DNA of 22,500 nucleotides, from contig NW_013652471.1 of assembly GCF_000499385.1 (NCBI RefSeq), positions 12,501-35,000 of the forward strand, given 5' to 3'. Source of the stretch: Eimeria necatrix. Taxonomy: Eukaryota > Apicomplexa > Conoidasida > Eucoccidiorida > Eimeriidae. Positions 1-9,095 of the stretch are shown piece after piece (the first letter of the stretch is position 1; each line of letters opens with the position of its first letter). Both the position numbers and the translations under genes were made by a program. The notes under the pieces are model-generated. The model was not told where the DNA came from and searched no databases. It saw only the letters and a program-made list of their open reading frames with translations.

Positions 1-30
1 GAGGCCGTAGAGGCTTTCAGAGCAGCACGC

Positions 31-102
<72 letters not shown>

Positions 103-193
103 GCAGAGGAGCTCGAGCCTGCAGCACTGGGGCGCTGCGAGTGCTGGGGGGACGTTTTGGGCTCTTGTGTCTTCACAAGCGACGAAGAAGGCC

Positions 194-246
<53 letters not shown>

Positions 247-830
247 GGCAGCAGCAGCAGCAGCAGCAGCTCAAGAAGACACAAAACCAAGAGGCAGTTC
301 CTGCAGGCTGTTGCTGAAATATTTGCTGACGTGAGGCCGGAGTACAGAGAGGTGAGGAGCTGCTGCAGCATTTCTTTTTTCTTTTTATTTATTTATTTAT
401 TTATTTTTATTTTTATTTATTTTTATTTTCTTTTTTCTTTAATTGTTTTTGCTTCTTTTTCTCTCTTGTGTCTTTTGCGTCTCCTCGTGGTCCTGCTGCT
501 GTTCCTCTTTTCCCGGGCTGCTGCTGCTGCTGCTGCTGCAGGACTGCACACTGCTGCTGCTGCTGCTGTATGGCTACACACTCACTGCTGCTGCTGCTGC
601 TGCTACCGCTGTTGCTGCTGCTGCTGCTGCTGCTGCTGTATGGCTGCATGCTCCGTGCTGCTGATGCAGCAGCTGCTGCGGCTGCTGCTGCGTGGCTGCA
701 TGCTCACTACTGCTGATGCTGCTGTTGCTGCCTGCTCTTCCTGCTGCTGCTGCTTGACTCAGTCAAGAGCAGCAGCAGCAGAAACCACCAAGTGTCCATT
801 CGCCATGTAGGGCCTCCCCAAAAGATCCTG

Positions 831-875
<45 letters not shown>

Positions 876-1222
876 AGGTGCGTCGCATAGTGGGGGAGTT
901 TGCTGCAGCATGCCGGAACTGCCCCGAGGACATGGTGGCGCTGCAGCAGCAGCTGCCACTGGCTGAGCAGCTGCAGCAAAGTGTAGAGACTGTTGCTTCT
1001 TGGGAGCTGCTGTGGTGGCAGCCGCTGGACACAACGTTGGCTCCGTCGACTGCTGCTGCTGCTGCTGCTGCACTTGAGTGGGTCAAGCAGCAGCAGGTGC
1101 TGCAGCAGGAGCAGGAGGAGCAGCAGCAGCAGGAAGAGGCGGGCGACAGCAGCAGCAGCAGCGCAGCTGACGACGCCGAAAAGCCTCCCGCGGGCGACGC
1201 TGGCGCAGCAGCTGAAAGCCGC

Positions 1223-1257
<35 letters not shown>

Positions 1258-1410
1258 AGCAGCAGCAGCAGCAGGGGCCCTCGACAGCGGCACGGGGCCC
1301 CTCCGGGACGGCAGCGTCGTCAGCGGACGAATTTTGCGGGGGGGAAGAGAAGTGGCAGATTTTGATTTCATAAGAGACATTTTTGCTTTTTGTCAAGAAA
1401 TGGAGACCCT

Positions 1411-1466
<56 letters not shown>

Positions 1467-2449
1467 GCAGCAGCAGCGGCAGCATCAGCGAGGTTGCAGC
1501 GGCTTTTGCGGACCTGCTGCTGCAGGTGGTGAAGGATGTCGTGCTGCCCAGGGCGCTGCACTCGCTGCAGCAAATGGACTGCTGCAGCTTCACTTCTGCT
1601 GCTGCTGCTGCTGAGCTGCTGCAGGAAATGCTGCTGTTCAGGGCCCCCCCAACAGAGGCAGCCATTACGAAGCTGCTGCAGCTCTTTGTCTCTTCTTTCC
1701 TCAGCACTATTGAGAGTCAGCTGCCTGTGCAGTGCGTGAAGCGTGCGCAGCAGCTGCAGCAGCAGCGGCAGCAGCAGCAGCAGCAGCAGCAGCAGACGGC
1801 GAAGGCAGAAGGAGAGCAGCAGCAGCAGGAGGCCGACGCTGCTGCTGTTGAGGTGTACGTACACCGCGCGCTCAAGGCTGTTGGAGTTGCTTCCTTTTTT
1901 GAAGGCATTCTCAGCGAGCAGCTTATGCTGCACATAGTCATGCATGTCAGTGCTGCTGCTGCTGCTGCTGCTGCTGCTTCTTTTGCTGTTGCTGCTGCTG
2001 TTGCTGCTGGTAGGACATATGCTGCACTCTTGCTTCGAGTTTCCTGGAAATTAGGGCTGCTGTGTAGTGCACTGCGGCTTGCTGCGGCGTCTTCAACCGC
2101 CTGTGCTGCTGCTGCTGTTGCTGCTGCTGCTGTTGCTGCTGCTTTTGCTGCAGCACCTCTTCGAGCTGCGCGTTCAGCCCTTGCTGCCGCTGCTGCCGCG
2201 TCGGACAGGTTTGCTGGTGCTTCACGGGTTTGTGCGTTTGCTGCCTCTCAAGTGGCTGCTGGTGCTGCAGCAGCAGCAGGAGCAGCAGCAGCAACAGCCA
2301 CAGCAGCAGCAGCAGCAGCAGCAGCAGCAAAAGAATGGACTGTCTCTACTGCTCAGCAGCTGCCTCACCTTGGGAGAGGATCTCACAGAAGAGGCAGACA
2401 GGGCAGAGATGCTGCTGCTGCTGCAACGCATCAGTCCAAAAGCGGTGAG

Positions 2450-2498
<49 letters not shown>

Positions 2499-2596
2499 GC
2501 CCTCGTCTAGTCACAGCAAATGTTCCTGTGCTGCGCCACTTCCTGCAGGAGGCCCGCAAAATAGAAGAGCTTTTGCGAAAGCGGCCTACGAGCTAG
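1..2596 (+). CDS. GCFC-domain protein (PAXBP1/GCFC2/ILP1-like), 5' partial, four exons
   Basis: Proposed exons are 1-351 (open from the window edge), 878-1945, 2154-2444 and 2549-2596 (stop TAG). All junctions are phase 0 with GT-AG ends: GAG|GTGAGG, CAT|GTCAGT and GCG|GTGAGT as donors, CTGCAG at each acceptor. They give about 585 residues here. Between Ser, Ala and Gln runs lie blocks in GCFC order: AEIFADVRPEYREVRRIVGE, then CPEDMVALQQQLPLAEQ, LLWWQPLD, DFDFIRDIFAFCQEME, VVKDVVLPRALHSLQ, LKAVGVASFFEGILSEQL and FVRLLPLKWL. From memory of the family these match the Phe/Tyr-rich start, LxWxPL, the LP(x)VEKVxxPxL helix and the late L.xxxLL..IL helix of PAXBP1 and plant ILP1. Family members act with TFIP11/Ntr1 and DHX15/Prp43 in spliceosome release or as transcription cofactors, so a nuclear role is inferred. 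The start of exon 4 is the weakest point. No database comparison was made. Confidence 0.62.
352..877 (+). other. Intron 1 of the GCFC-domain gene
   Basis: This 526-base GT-AG intron interrupts the first two exons in phase 0. Its left part (373-455) is an unusual T-rich stretch of TTTA and TTTTTA units. The rest is CTG triplets, ending in a long CTG run that meets CAG exactly at the acceptor. The flanking peptides EYRE and VRRIVGEF join smoothly. Confidence 0.65.
1233..1273 (+). repeat. Mirror CTG-to-CAG switch inside a polyalanine tract
   Basis: Within exon 2 of the GCFC-domain gene a run of GCT codons changes directly to GCA codons. The protein sees one unbroken alanine tract, but the DNA is an inverted repeat (CTG arm, then CAG arm) that can fold into a hairpin. 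Confidence 0.7.
1852..1865. promoter_or_regulatory. GGTGTACGTACACC palindrome, copy 1
   Basis: A perfect 14-bp palindrome lies in exon 2 of the GCFC-domain gene, where it encodes part of VYVHR. Identical copies occur at 3929-3942 and 20317-20330, both outside confident coding sequence. A protein-binding role is only inferred from the repetition and symmetry. Confidence 0.4.
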
Positions 2597-3340
2597 CGCA
2601 GCCTCTATGGCTAGCTAGCTGGCCAGCTAGCTAGCTAGCTAGCCAGCTAGCTAGCTGGCTAGCTAGCCAGCGAACGCTGGCTAGCTAGCCTGGGTCCAGT
2701 GGCTAGCTAGCTAGAGCTTTCTGGCTAGTCAGCTGGATCCCGCGTAGCTAGCTATTGAAAACTTTTTGGTGGCTTCCTGGGGCCTCTTCGCTAGCTAGCC
2801 AGGGCCTCTGGAGCAGCTAGCCAGGGGCGCTTGGGCAGCTAGCTAGAACTAGCTGGGCCAGCTAGCTAGCTCTTGCTAGCTAGCTGGCCCTAGCTAGCTG
2901 CTGCAGCTAGGGCTGGCTAGCTAGCTAGCTAGCTAGCTAGCTAGCTAGCTATGGCTGGCTGCTGCAGCTGGCTACGGCCTGATGCACCTCAGTGGGCTGG
3001 CTGGAGCCGTCTTCTTAGTTGCTGCTGGCCAGTGGCTAGGCTGGCTAGCTAGCTGGCTAGCCAGCCTGCTAGCAGGCCTGGTGGCTAGCTGGCTAGCTAG
3101 CTAGCTAGCTAGATGTTTGGCCAGCTTGCCAGCTAACTGGGTGGCCGGCACCGTAGAGAGTTGGCTAGCTAGCTGGCTAGCTAGCCAACTAAATTGGCTA
3201 GCCAGCTGCTGATTGGCCAGCTAGCTGCTCAGCTGGCGGGATGCTAGTTTATATGAGCAGGACTTTAAGTACTCCTTGGCTTAAACTCAGCTAGCTAGCT
3301 AGCTAGCTAGCTAGCTAGCTAGCCAGCTAGTTGGCTAGCT
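2597..3340. repeat. CTAG/AGCT tetranucleotide array
   Basis: Directly after the GCFC gene stop, about 740 bases consist of GCTAGCTAGC arrays with scattered variants (CCAGCTAG, GGCTAGCC) and short unique pieces near 2950-3050 and 3235-3290. The unit is its own reverse complement. Any frame on either strand meets TAG within about 12 bases of a pure stretch, so the region cannot be long coding sequence. No gene is seen in it. Confidence 0.9.
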
Positions 3341-3459
3341 GCAGCAGCTCCGCCGCCTCATCTCATGTCTCTTGTCTTCTGTGTAGTAACAATCCCACCA
3401 ACTAGGGGCCGGCTCTCCAGCCTTCGTGCAGCAGCAGCAACAGCAACAGCAGCAGAGCC

Positions 3460-3503
<44 letters not shown>

Positions 3504-3925
3504 AGCGGCGGTAGCAAGCAGGGGTGCACACCCACGGGGGCCCCAGTGCGCACAGGTGGGATTTGCTGTTATAGTTTGCCACTTGTGTAGTGGCACAGCA
3601 GCAGCAGCTACTGCAGCAGCAGCAGCATCTGCTGCTGCTGCTGCAGCAGCGGCGGCTCAAGCCCACTGCCGCAGGCAGCAGCAGTGCGCTGCAGCGCGGC
3701 TGCTGCTAGGCGCAGCAACACCTGCAGCTAGCTGCTAGGCGTGGTTAGCAGCTAGCCACGCCAGCAGCAGCTAAGTACAGCAGCAGCAGCCAATTAAACC
3801 AGCAGCAGCTAGCTACAAGCTACAGCAGCAGCAGCCAATTAGACCAGCAGCAGCTAGCTACGGCAGCAGCAGCTAATTAAATGTGGCTAGCCAGAGATCT
3901 AAAGGGGCCTAATTTGGTGAGGAAA
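3341..3925. repeat. CAG-rich intergenic DNA with a composite CAG/CTAG repeat
   Basis: CAG tracts fill 3427-3505 and 3596-3690. From about 3728 to 3890 a composite unit recurs: CAGCAGCAG, CAATTA with ACC, CAGCAGCAG, then CTAGCTAC. No convincing exon was found. TCTTGTCTTCTGTGTAG at 3371-3387 resembles a 3' splice site, but no protein-like sequence follows. Confidence 0.7.
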
Positions 3926-3928
3926 TGA

Positions 3929-3942
3929 GGTGTACGTACACC
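3929..3942. promoter_or_regulatory. GGTGTACGTACACC palindrome, copy 2
   Basis: This is identical to the palindrome at 1852-1865. It sits in noncoding DNA about 740 bases upstream of the EMC10-like start codon and is preceded by GAAATGA. Its function is unknown. Confidence 0.4.
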
Positions 3943-4458
3943 CCAGTTCTGGTTTGCTGCCCAGACACGCCAGCGGTGTGCTGGTCTGCAGCAGCAGCAG
4001 CAACAGCAGCAGCTGCAGCAGCAACACCAGCAGCAACACCAGCAGCAACACGAAACAAGCAGCAGCCACAGGGTAAGCAGGCAACAACAACAGCGGCGAA
4101 AGGCAGGCGGTAGCAGCAGCAGCAGCAGCAGATCGCAGCAGCAGCAGCAGCAGCAGCAACAGGAACAGCATGAGGCTCCTCCTCAAAGCCTCAAAGCCAT
4201 GGAGCCTTACAGCTCTTCTTAGCTGCTGCAGCAGCAGCTAACTTTTATTTTAAAATTATAAAACTTCTTTTTTGCGAATTATTTGGCGCTGCTGCTGTTC
4301 ATTTTGCTGCTGCTGCTGCTGCAGAGGCCCCCCAGTGTTGGGGCCCCAGGACCCCCAGCAGCAGCAGCAGAACCGGCAGCAGCAGCTGCGGCTCGTGCTG
4401 CTGCTGCTGAGGCTTTCAGCTAATTCATTCTGCCCATTATTTATCAATTTGTTTCCCT
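3943..4458. other. Noncoding spacer upstream of the EMC10-like gene
   Basis: CAG tracts (about 3988-4165) are followed by an A/T-rich patch (4236-4285), then mixed CTG and CAG tracts. No gene is seen. The A/T patches are the only plausible promoter-like composition, but no motif can be named. Confidence 0.5.
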
Positions 4459-4460
4459 AG
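4444..4460 (+). other. Possible 3' splice site in the 5' UTR of the EMC10-like gene
   Basis: A pyrimidine-rich TTTGTTTCCCTAG ends at 4460, about 206 bases before the ATG at 4667. If used, it would end a 5' UTR intron whose donor is not identified. This is inferred from the motif alone. Confidence 0.3.
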
Positions 4461-4666
4461 GAAACAGCAGCAGCAGCTTGGTAGCAGCAGTTGCTGCTGC
4501 AGCAACTCACACTCTTGGGGCTGGTGCTGCCCGGAGAAGCACAGCAGCGAGACACTGGCCGCAGCTGCACAGCAGCAGCTGCAGCAGTAGCGGCAGCAGC
4601 AGCAGCTGCAGCAGTAGTGGCAGCAGCAGCAGCAGAGGCAGCAGCAGCAGCAGCAGTCGAGGATCC

Positions 4667-4707
4667 ATGGCGCAGCGTGGGCGAGGTGGGCGGCTCTTGC
4701 TGCCGCC

Positions 4708-4742
<35 letters not shown>

Positions 4743-4816
4743 AGTCCTCAATATCCCCTTCTCACGCCGGTGTCCCCCTGCAGATCTCTTTTCGTATTGT
4801 CAACCCTTGGGGATCT

Positions 4817-4854
<38 letters not shown>

Positions 4855-5115
4855 TATCGAGTGGCTGCCTCTCGGGTCAGTCAACATCAGCAGCGCAACA
4901 GCAGCAGGGCCTGCTGCTGAGTGGCTGTCGTACCGCGGCGAGGCCCTTGATGCTGCAGTGCAGCAAGCGCAGCAGCAGCAGCAGCTGCTGCTGCAGGAGC
5001 AGCAGCAATTCGGCGTCCACGAACAGGAGACTATTTTCCCCGCTTTGTCCCTGAAGGCAGAGGGGGGCGAGGGGGCCCCAGCTGTTATAACAACAACCCC
5101 ACTGTCGGTGCTGCA

Positions 5116-5180
<65 letters not shown>

Positions 5181-5298
5181 TTGGCGTGCTGCGGTGTGCA
5201 GACTCATCCCACCCTTTCACTCTCGAGCTGCACCTGGGCAACTCGTCGCTGCAGCCTGTGGGCATTGCTGTGCTTGGAGCAGCAGCAGCAACTGAGGT

Positions 5299-5354
<56 letters not shown>

Positions 5355-5469
5355 CGCTGCGGCGCGCGTTCTGCTCCCCCGCAAAACCCGCGCTGCTGCT
5401 GTCTGTCTCTCCCAGGGAGCCGCAAGCTGCTGTGCTGCTGCCAGCTTCTGCTTACCCGCAGCCAGCAGC

Positions 5470-5509
<40 letters not shown>

Positions 5510-5689
5510 TCGCTGCTGCAGACCTACTGGTGGGTGCTGCCTGTGATCCTCGTGGTGCAGCTGCTGTCCCGGGGCTTAGCAGCAGAAGAGGAGCCGCCGC
5601 CTGCTGCTGCTGCTCCTGCTGCAGCAGCTGCTGCTGCCAGAAGCAGCGGCAGCAGCAGACCACAGGGCCCCCACCGCCGCAGGGGCTAG
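4667..5689 (+). CDS. EMC10: EMC10-like ER membrane protein complex subunit
   Basis: A single exon of 340 residues starts at the ATG in GGATCCATGG and ends in TAG. EMC10 is a single-pass subunit of the ER complex that inserts tail-anchored and multipass membrane proteins. Seen here: a signal peptide (MAQRGRGGRLLLPP, a Leu run, then PSHAG, residues 1-35); a luminal domain with SFRIVNPWG, FPALSLKAEG, VITTTPLSVLQ, CADSSHPFTLELHLGNSSLQ and VGIAVLG; and a C-terminal membrane segment YWWVLPVILVVQLLSRG (about residues 285-302) with a short cytosolic Ala/Pro/Arg tail. The YW(x)(x)(x)PV(x)L signature followed by a small-residue tail is what I recall for EMC10. Ser and Gln runs inflate it beyond the roughly 260 residues of the human protein. 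Starting upstream at 4478 would add a low-complexity Ser tail ahead of the signal peptide, so 4667 is preferred. A different type I ER protein remains possible. Confidence 0.6.
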
Positions 5690-5713
5690 CAGCAGAAGCT
5701 TCAGTGCCTACGG

Positions 5714-5755
5714 TTTAGGGTTTAGGGTTTAGGGTTAAGGGTTTAGGGTTTAGGG
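5714..5755 (+). repeat. Telomere-like TTTAGGG array A
   Basis: There are six heptamers, five TTTAGGG and one TTAAGGG (fourth), starting 24 bases after the EMC10-like stop codon. The G-rich strand is the sense strand of that gene, so it probably lies in its 3' UTR. It is an internal array, not a chromosome end. Confidence 0.95.
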
Positions 5756-5804
5756 CCCCCTAAAGTTGCGCCTTGGTATTCAGCCTACATAACTTATAAG
5801 GCGC

Positions 5805-6282
5805 GCCTAGGGGCCCCTATTGGGGCCCCCAAGGGGGGCCCCTATTGGGGCCCCCAAGGGGGCCCCCATTGGGTCCCCCAAGGGGGCCCCCATTGGGGGA
5901 CCCAAGGGGGGCCCCAATAGGGGCCCCTCGAGGCCCCTTTTGGTGCCCTTTAGGGCCTCCTGAGGCCCTCAAAGGGGCCCTTTTTGGGCCCCTTTTAGGG
6001 TTGGAGCCCCCGGGGGGCCCCTGGGGGCCCCCGGGGCCCCCCCAGGGGCCCCTGGGGGCCCCCCGGGGGGGCCCCCGGGGGCCCCAAGGCGCTGTTGTTG
6101 GGACGTGTTTTGAGGCATTGACTGGGTACCCTATAGGCCTGCGTAGGGGCCCCACAGGGGCCCCACAGAGGGCCCCACAGGGGGCCCCACTGGGGCACTT
6201 GGGGGCCCCACAGAGGCCCCTGTGGGGGCCCCCAGGGGCCCCACAGGGGCCCCCGGGGGCCCCCATAGGGGCCCCTAGTCAA
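5805..6282. repeat. GGGGCCCC palindromic array
   Basis: Blocks of GGGGCCCC and GGGGGCCCCC are separated by short linkers such as TATT, AAG and CATTG. The array is self-complementary, so open frames of Gly-Pro-Arg type appear on both strands and are not treated as genes. A short unique insert lies near 6090-6150. Confidence 0.9.
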
Positions 6283-6796
6283 CTTGGGCTTTTAAGTTTA
6301 AATGCGCAGCAGCAGCAGAGAGCCTCAGGGGCCCCGAGCTATTGGGAAAAAGGATTTAGATGTGGCACTGCAGCAACTGCAGCAAAGGAGAGAAATATAT
6401 TTAAATGTTAAAGAGTATTTATTTAAAAGTATTTAATTAAAAGCATTTATTAAGAAGCAGCAGCTGCTGCAGAAGCAGCAGCAAAACAGAGGCACAGACC
6501 AAACGGAAAGACACTGCTGCTGCAGCAGCAGCGTGGTGGATCTGTGGCTATCCAGCCTCTAAGACGCATCCGTAAAGACTATACTTTTATCTTTAAATAT
6601 ATTTTATTTAATTTTAAAGAATAAAAGCCCCAGAGAGGCTCTGCATGCGCTCTTGGGGCTGCCGGTTCTGGGGCTGCATGCACTCCGTGTGCAGCAGCAG
6701 CCTCGCGATTCGCAGCCGTTTCTTTCCCACTTTAGAAAATAGAATAAAAACAATTAAATTATTATTTAACTTTTCTTTCTTTTTATCCTTTAAAGC
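6283..6796. other. A/T-rich island without a recognised gene
   Basis: A/T-rich stretches (6393-6455, 6578-6625, 6733-6795) alternate with short CAG or CTG tracts. The composition is far from the flanking G/C-rich repeats and would suit a promoter, an intron or an origin-like element, but no specific signal is recognised. Confidence 0.5.
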
Positions 6797-6965
6797 CCGG
6801 GGGGCCCCCCACTGGCGCCGAGGGCCTCAACCTTGGGGCCCCCCAGCTCCCTTCTGCTCTTCGTGGGGGCCCCTGGGGGCCCCCGCGCCTCCCCCTACAG
6901 CTCGGGGGCCCCCCACGCGGCTAGCGAGGGCCCCAGGGGCCCCCCAGACCCTCGGGCGCAGCTTT
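6797..6965. repeat. GGGGCCCC-type repeats, second block
   Basis: Degenerate GGGGCCCC blocks are mixed with unique sequence. The long + frame running across 6645-7223 is Gly/Pro and then Gln-Leu-Ala-Ser repeat translation without protein-like order, so it is not called. Confidence 0.7.
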
Positions 6966-7067
6966 AGCTGCAGCTTTCTGCTGCTGCCGGCAGCAGCTGG
7001 CTACCTGTTGTTTCTCAGGGCCTCGCCAGGGGTTTTCGGGGCCCCTTCGGACTGCCTGCAACGCCAG

Positions 7068-7240
7068 CTAGCTAGCCAGCTAGCCAGCCAGCTAGCTAGC
7101 CAGCTGGCCATCCAACCAGCCCTCCAGCTAGCCATCCAGCTAGCCATCCAGCTAGCTGTAGAGGCAGCTAGCCAGCTAGCTAGCCAGCTAGCCAGCCAGC
7201 CAGCGAGCCAGCTAGCCAGCTAGCCAGCTAGCTAGCTAGC
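7068..7240. repeat. CCAGCTAG repeats upstream of the small + strand gene
   Basis: Units of CAGCTAGC and CAGCTAGCCATC occupy the 170 bases just before the ATG at 7245, leaving only four bases between array and start codon. The 5' UTR would then be repeat-derived or the true start lies elsewhere. Confidence 0.8.
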
Positions 7241-7244
7241 TGCG

Positions 7245-8386
7245 ATGGCGTTCCGCTTCCGCAGGGAGGGCCAGCGCGTGAAGACGCGAGTGCCCCTGGC
7301 CTTGAGTGGCTTCAGTCCTTTCATGAAAGAACTCAAATGGGAAATCTTCGAATGGCATTATAACAGACACATCGGGCCCCTCGCAGTCAAGGCCCTCATG
7401 CGCCACCAGCAAGGCAAGCACCCCCCCCCCTGGGGCCCCTGCCAGGGGGGCCCCCTACTTTGGGGGCCCCCTAGTTTGGGGGCCCCCAAGCTAGGGGCCC
7501 CCTACTTTGGGGGCCCCCTAGTTTGGGGGCCCCCAAGCTAGGGGCCCCCTCAAGTTGGGGGGCCCCCTAGTTTGGGGGCCCCAAGCTAGGGGCCCCTCAA
7601 GTTGGGGGGCCCCCTAGTTTGGGGGCCCTCTGGTTTGGGGGTTTAGTTTGGGGCTTCTAGCTAGCAACTCACGACCCGCCAACTGGCTAGCTAGCTAGTC
7701 AGCCGCGCACCAACTAGCTAGCTAGCTAGCGATCTGGCGGGCAAAGCGCGTAGCTAGCTGTCCAGCAATCCAGCTAGCTAGCTAGCTAATTAGCAGTCCA
7801 CCTATGCAGTCATCCAGCCAGCTAACTAACTTGCTATCCAGCGATGCAGCTAGCTAGCCAGCTAGCTGGCCAGCTAGCTAGCTGGCTAGCCAGCTAGCTG
7901 GCCAGCTAGCTAGCTAGCCAGCTAGCTAGCCAGCTAGCTAGCCAGCTAGCCAGCTAGCTAGCTAGCTAGCCAGCTAGCTAGCTAGCTAGCTAGCTAGCTA
8001 GTAAGTGTGTGTGTGTTGTGCGGGTGTCAGAGAGCGAAAAGCTGCAGTACCTGCACGACGTGCTGCTGACGGGGAGCAGCAGCAAGTGGGTGAGTGCTGC
8101 TGCTGCTGCTGCTGCTGCTGCTGGCAGCGGGCGGTTTTACCTGGCGACTGCGCTGCCGCTGCTGCGGCCAGTGCAGCGCAGCAGCAACCCCTTTTGCTGC
8201 CTCTCCCCCAACAAAACGGGCTTTGGGTACTTCAACAAAAACCCCAACTCCTTCAAGGGGGGCCCCCAGGGCCTCCAGGGGCCCCCCCGGCTTTCCAAAG
8301 TCCGCAGCGCTTTCCCGCGGCCCCACGGCCGCGCCCAGATCGGGGGCACCGACCCCACTCCCCCCGTCTTCCCCAAGGGCGTCTGA
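7245..8386 (+). CDS. Small unrecognised protein with a repeat-filled GC-AG intron
   Basis: Exon 1 is 7245-7413 and encodes MAFRFRREGQRVKT, then LSGFSPFMKELKWEIFEWHY and HIGPLAVKALMRHQQ. It ends in CAAG|GCAAGC, a GC-type donor. Exon 2 starts at 8031 after TGCGGGTGTCAG. The phase 1 G joins AG to give GAG, and the protein continues ESEKLQYLHDVLLTGSSSKW to 8089, where GTGAGT follows. The end is either read through an alanine tract or spliced to 8177; both keep the frame (NPFCCLSPNKTGFGYFNK) to TGA at 8384-8386. The blocks between repeats look like one short, basic, Trp/Tyr/His-containing protein of roughly 120 to 170 residues. Its size and basic N-terminus would fit a mitochondrial protein, but this is only a guess. 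No family is recognised. The last 40 residues are Gly/Pro-rich and partly repeat-derived. Confidence 0.5.
7414..8030 (+). other. Candidate GC-AG intron made of palindromic repeats
   Basis: The intron is 617 bases. 7432-7640 is a GGGGCCCC array containing a unit of about 47 bases (linkers TACTTT, TAGTTT, AAGCTA). 7660-8001 is CTAG/CCAGCTAG sequence. A GTAAGTGTGTGTGTGTTGTG stretch leads into the acceptor at 8029-8030. It starts GC and ends AG, and the exon phases on both sides agree. No better GT donor lies close to the end of the protein-like sequence. Confidence 0.5.
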
Positions 8387-8388
8387 CT

Positions 8389-8389
<1 letters not shown>

Positions 8390-8430
<41 letters not shown>

Positions 8431-8645
8431 GCAGCAGCGGCAGCGGGGGCGGCGAAGGAGGCGGCGGCGCGGCGGGGGAGGAGCAGCAGCAGCTGCTGCT
8501 GCAGCAGCTTAGCAGCAGCAGAGGCAGGAGCAGGGCTAGAGGCAGGAACGGGGGCAGCAGCGCGAGCAGCAGCAGCGGGAAGAGCAGCAGCAGCAACAGG
8601 AGCAGCAGCGGCAGCAGCAGCGTGACGAGCAGCAGCTGCAGCAGG
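8390..8645. repeat. CAG tract after the small + strand gene
   Basis: Mostly CAG/GCA triplets with G/C-rich interruptions (GGCGGCGGCGC near 8460) and AGG variants. Frames on both strands are open but are pure Ser, Gln, Ala or Leu. No gene is called. Confidence 0.8.
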
Positions 8646-8706
8646 CACTCCTCGATAGACGCTCCTATTCTTTCTCGGCTGCATTCGGATTCTCTGCGTT
8701 TGCTGC

Positions 8707-9032
8707 CTGCATGCATGCGTGCATGCAAACAGGCAGCAGCGCAGCAAAACATGCATGCATGCATGCATGCATGCATGCATGCATGAATGCATGCATGCAT
8801 GCATGCAGGAAGGCAGCAGTTTGCATGCAGCCAGCAGCGCCTTTGCAGTGTGGTCACGACTGCATACGTTTACTACGCATGCATGCATGCATGCATGCAC
8901 TGCAATTGCATGCATGCGCTATAGCTGCATGCATGCATTATACCTGCATGCATGCATTATACCTGCATGCATGCGTAGCAAATGCATGCACAGTAAATGC
9001 ATGCATGCACTGCAACTGCATGCATGCACTGC
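8707..9032. repeat. GCATGC (ATGC) tetranucleotide array
   Basis: There are long (ATGC)n runs at 8752-8806 and 8878-8898. They are followed by a higher-order part where CTGCATGCATGC alternates with ATTATAC, ACTGCAA or AAATGCATG linkers; the 19-base unit CTGCATGCATGCATTATAC occurs twice in a row near 8930-8967. The repeat is self-complementary and open in all frames (Met-His-Ala-Cys), hence shadow frames on both strands. Confidence 0.92.
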
Positions 9033-9095
9033 TGCCAACAGGCAAAGGATGGGCCGGAGCTTCAACAAGGGAAAGTCTGAGGGCCTTCTGTGCCG

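Noticed and set aside
707..1945. 412-codon minus strand frame across the GCFC gene
   Set aside because: It ends exactly within exon 2 tracts, reads as Leu, Ser and Ala runs, and the + strand carries the GCFC blocks with matching splice phases.
5817..6411. Gly-Pro-rich open frames on both strands in the GGGGCCCC array
   Set aside because: A palindromic stop-free repeat opens frames automatically. No unique protein segment is present.
6645..7223. + strand frame of 192 codons before the small gene
   Set aside because: It crosses an A/T island, GGGGCCCC blocks and CCAGCTAG repeats; translation shows no protein-like continuity. A real short exon inside it cannot be excluded.
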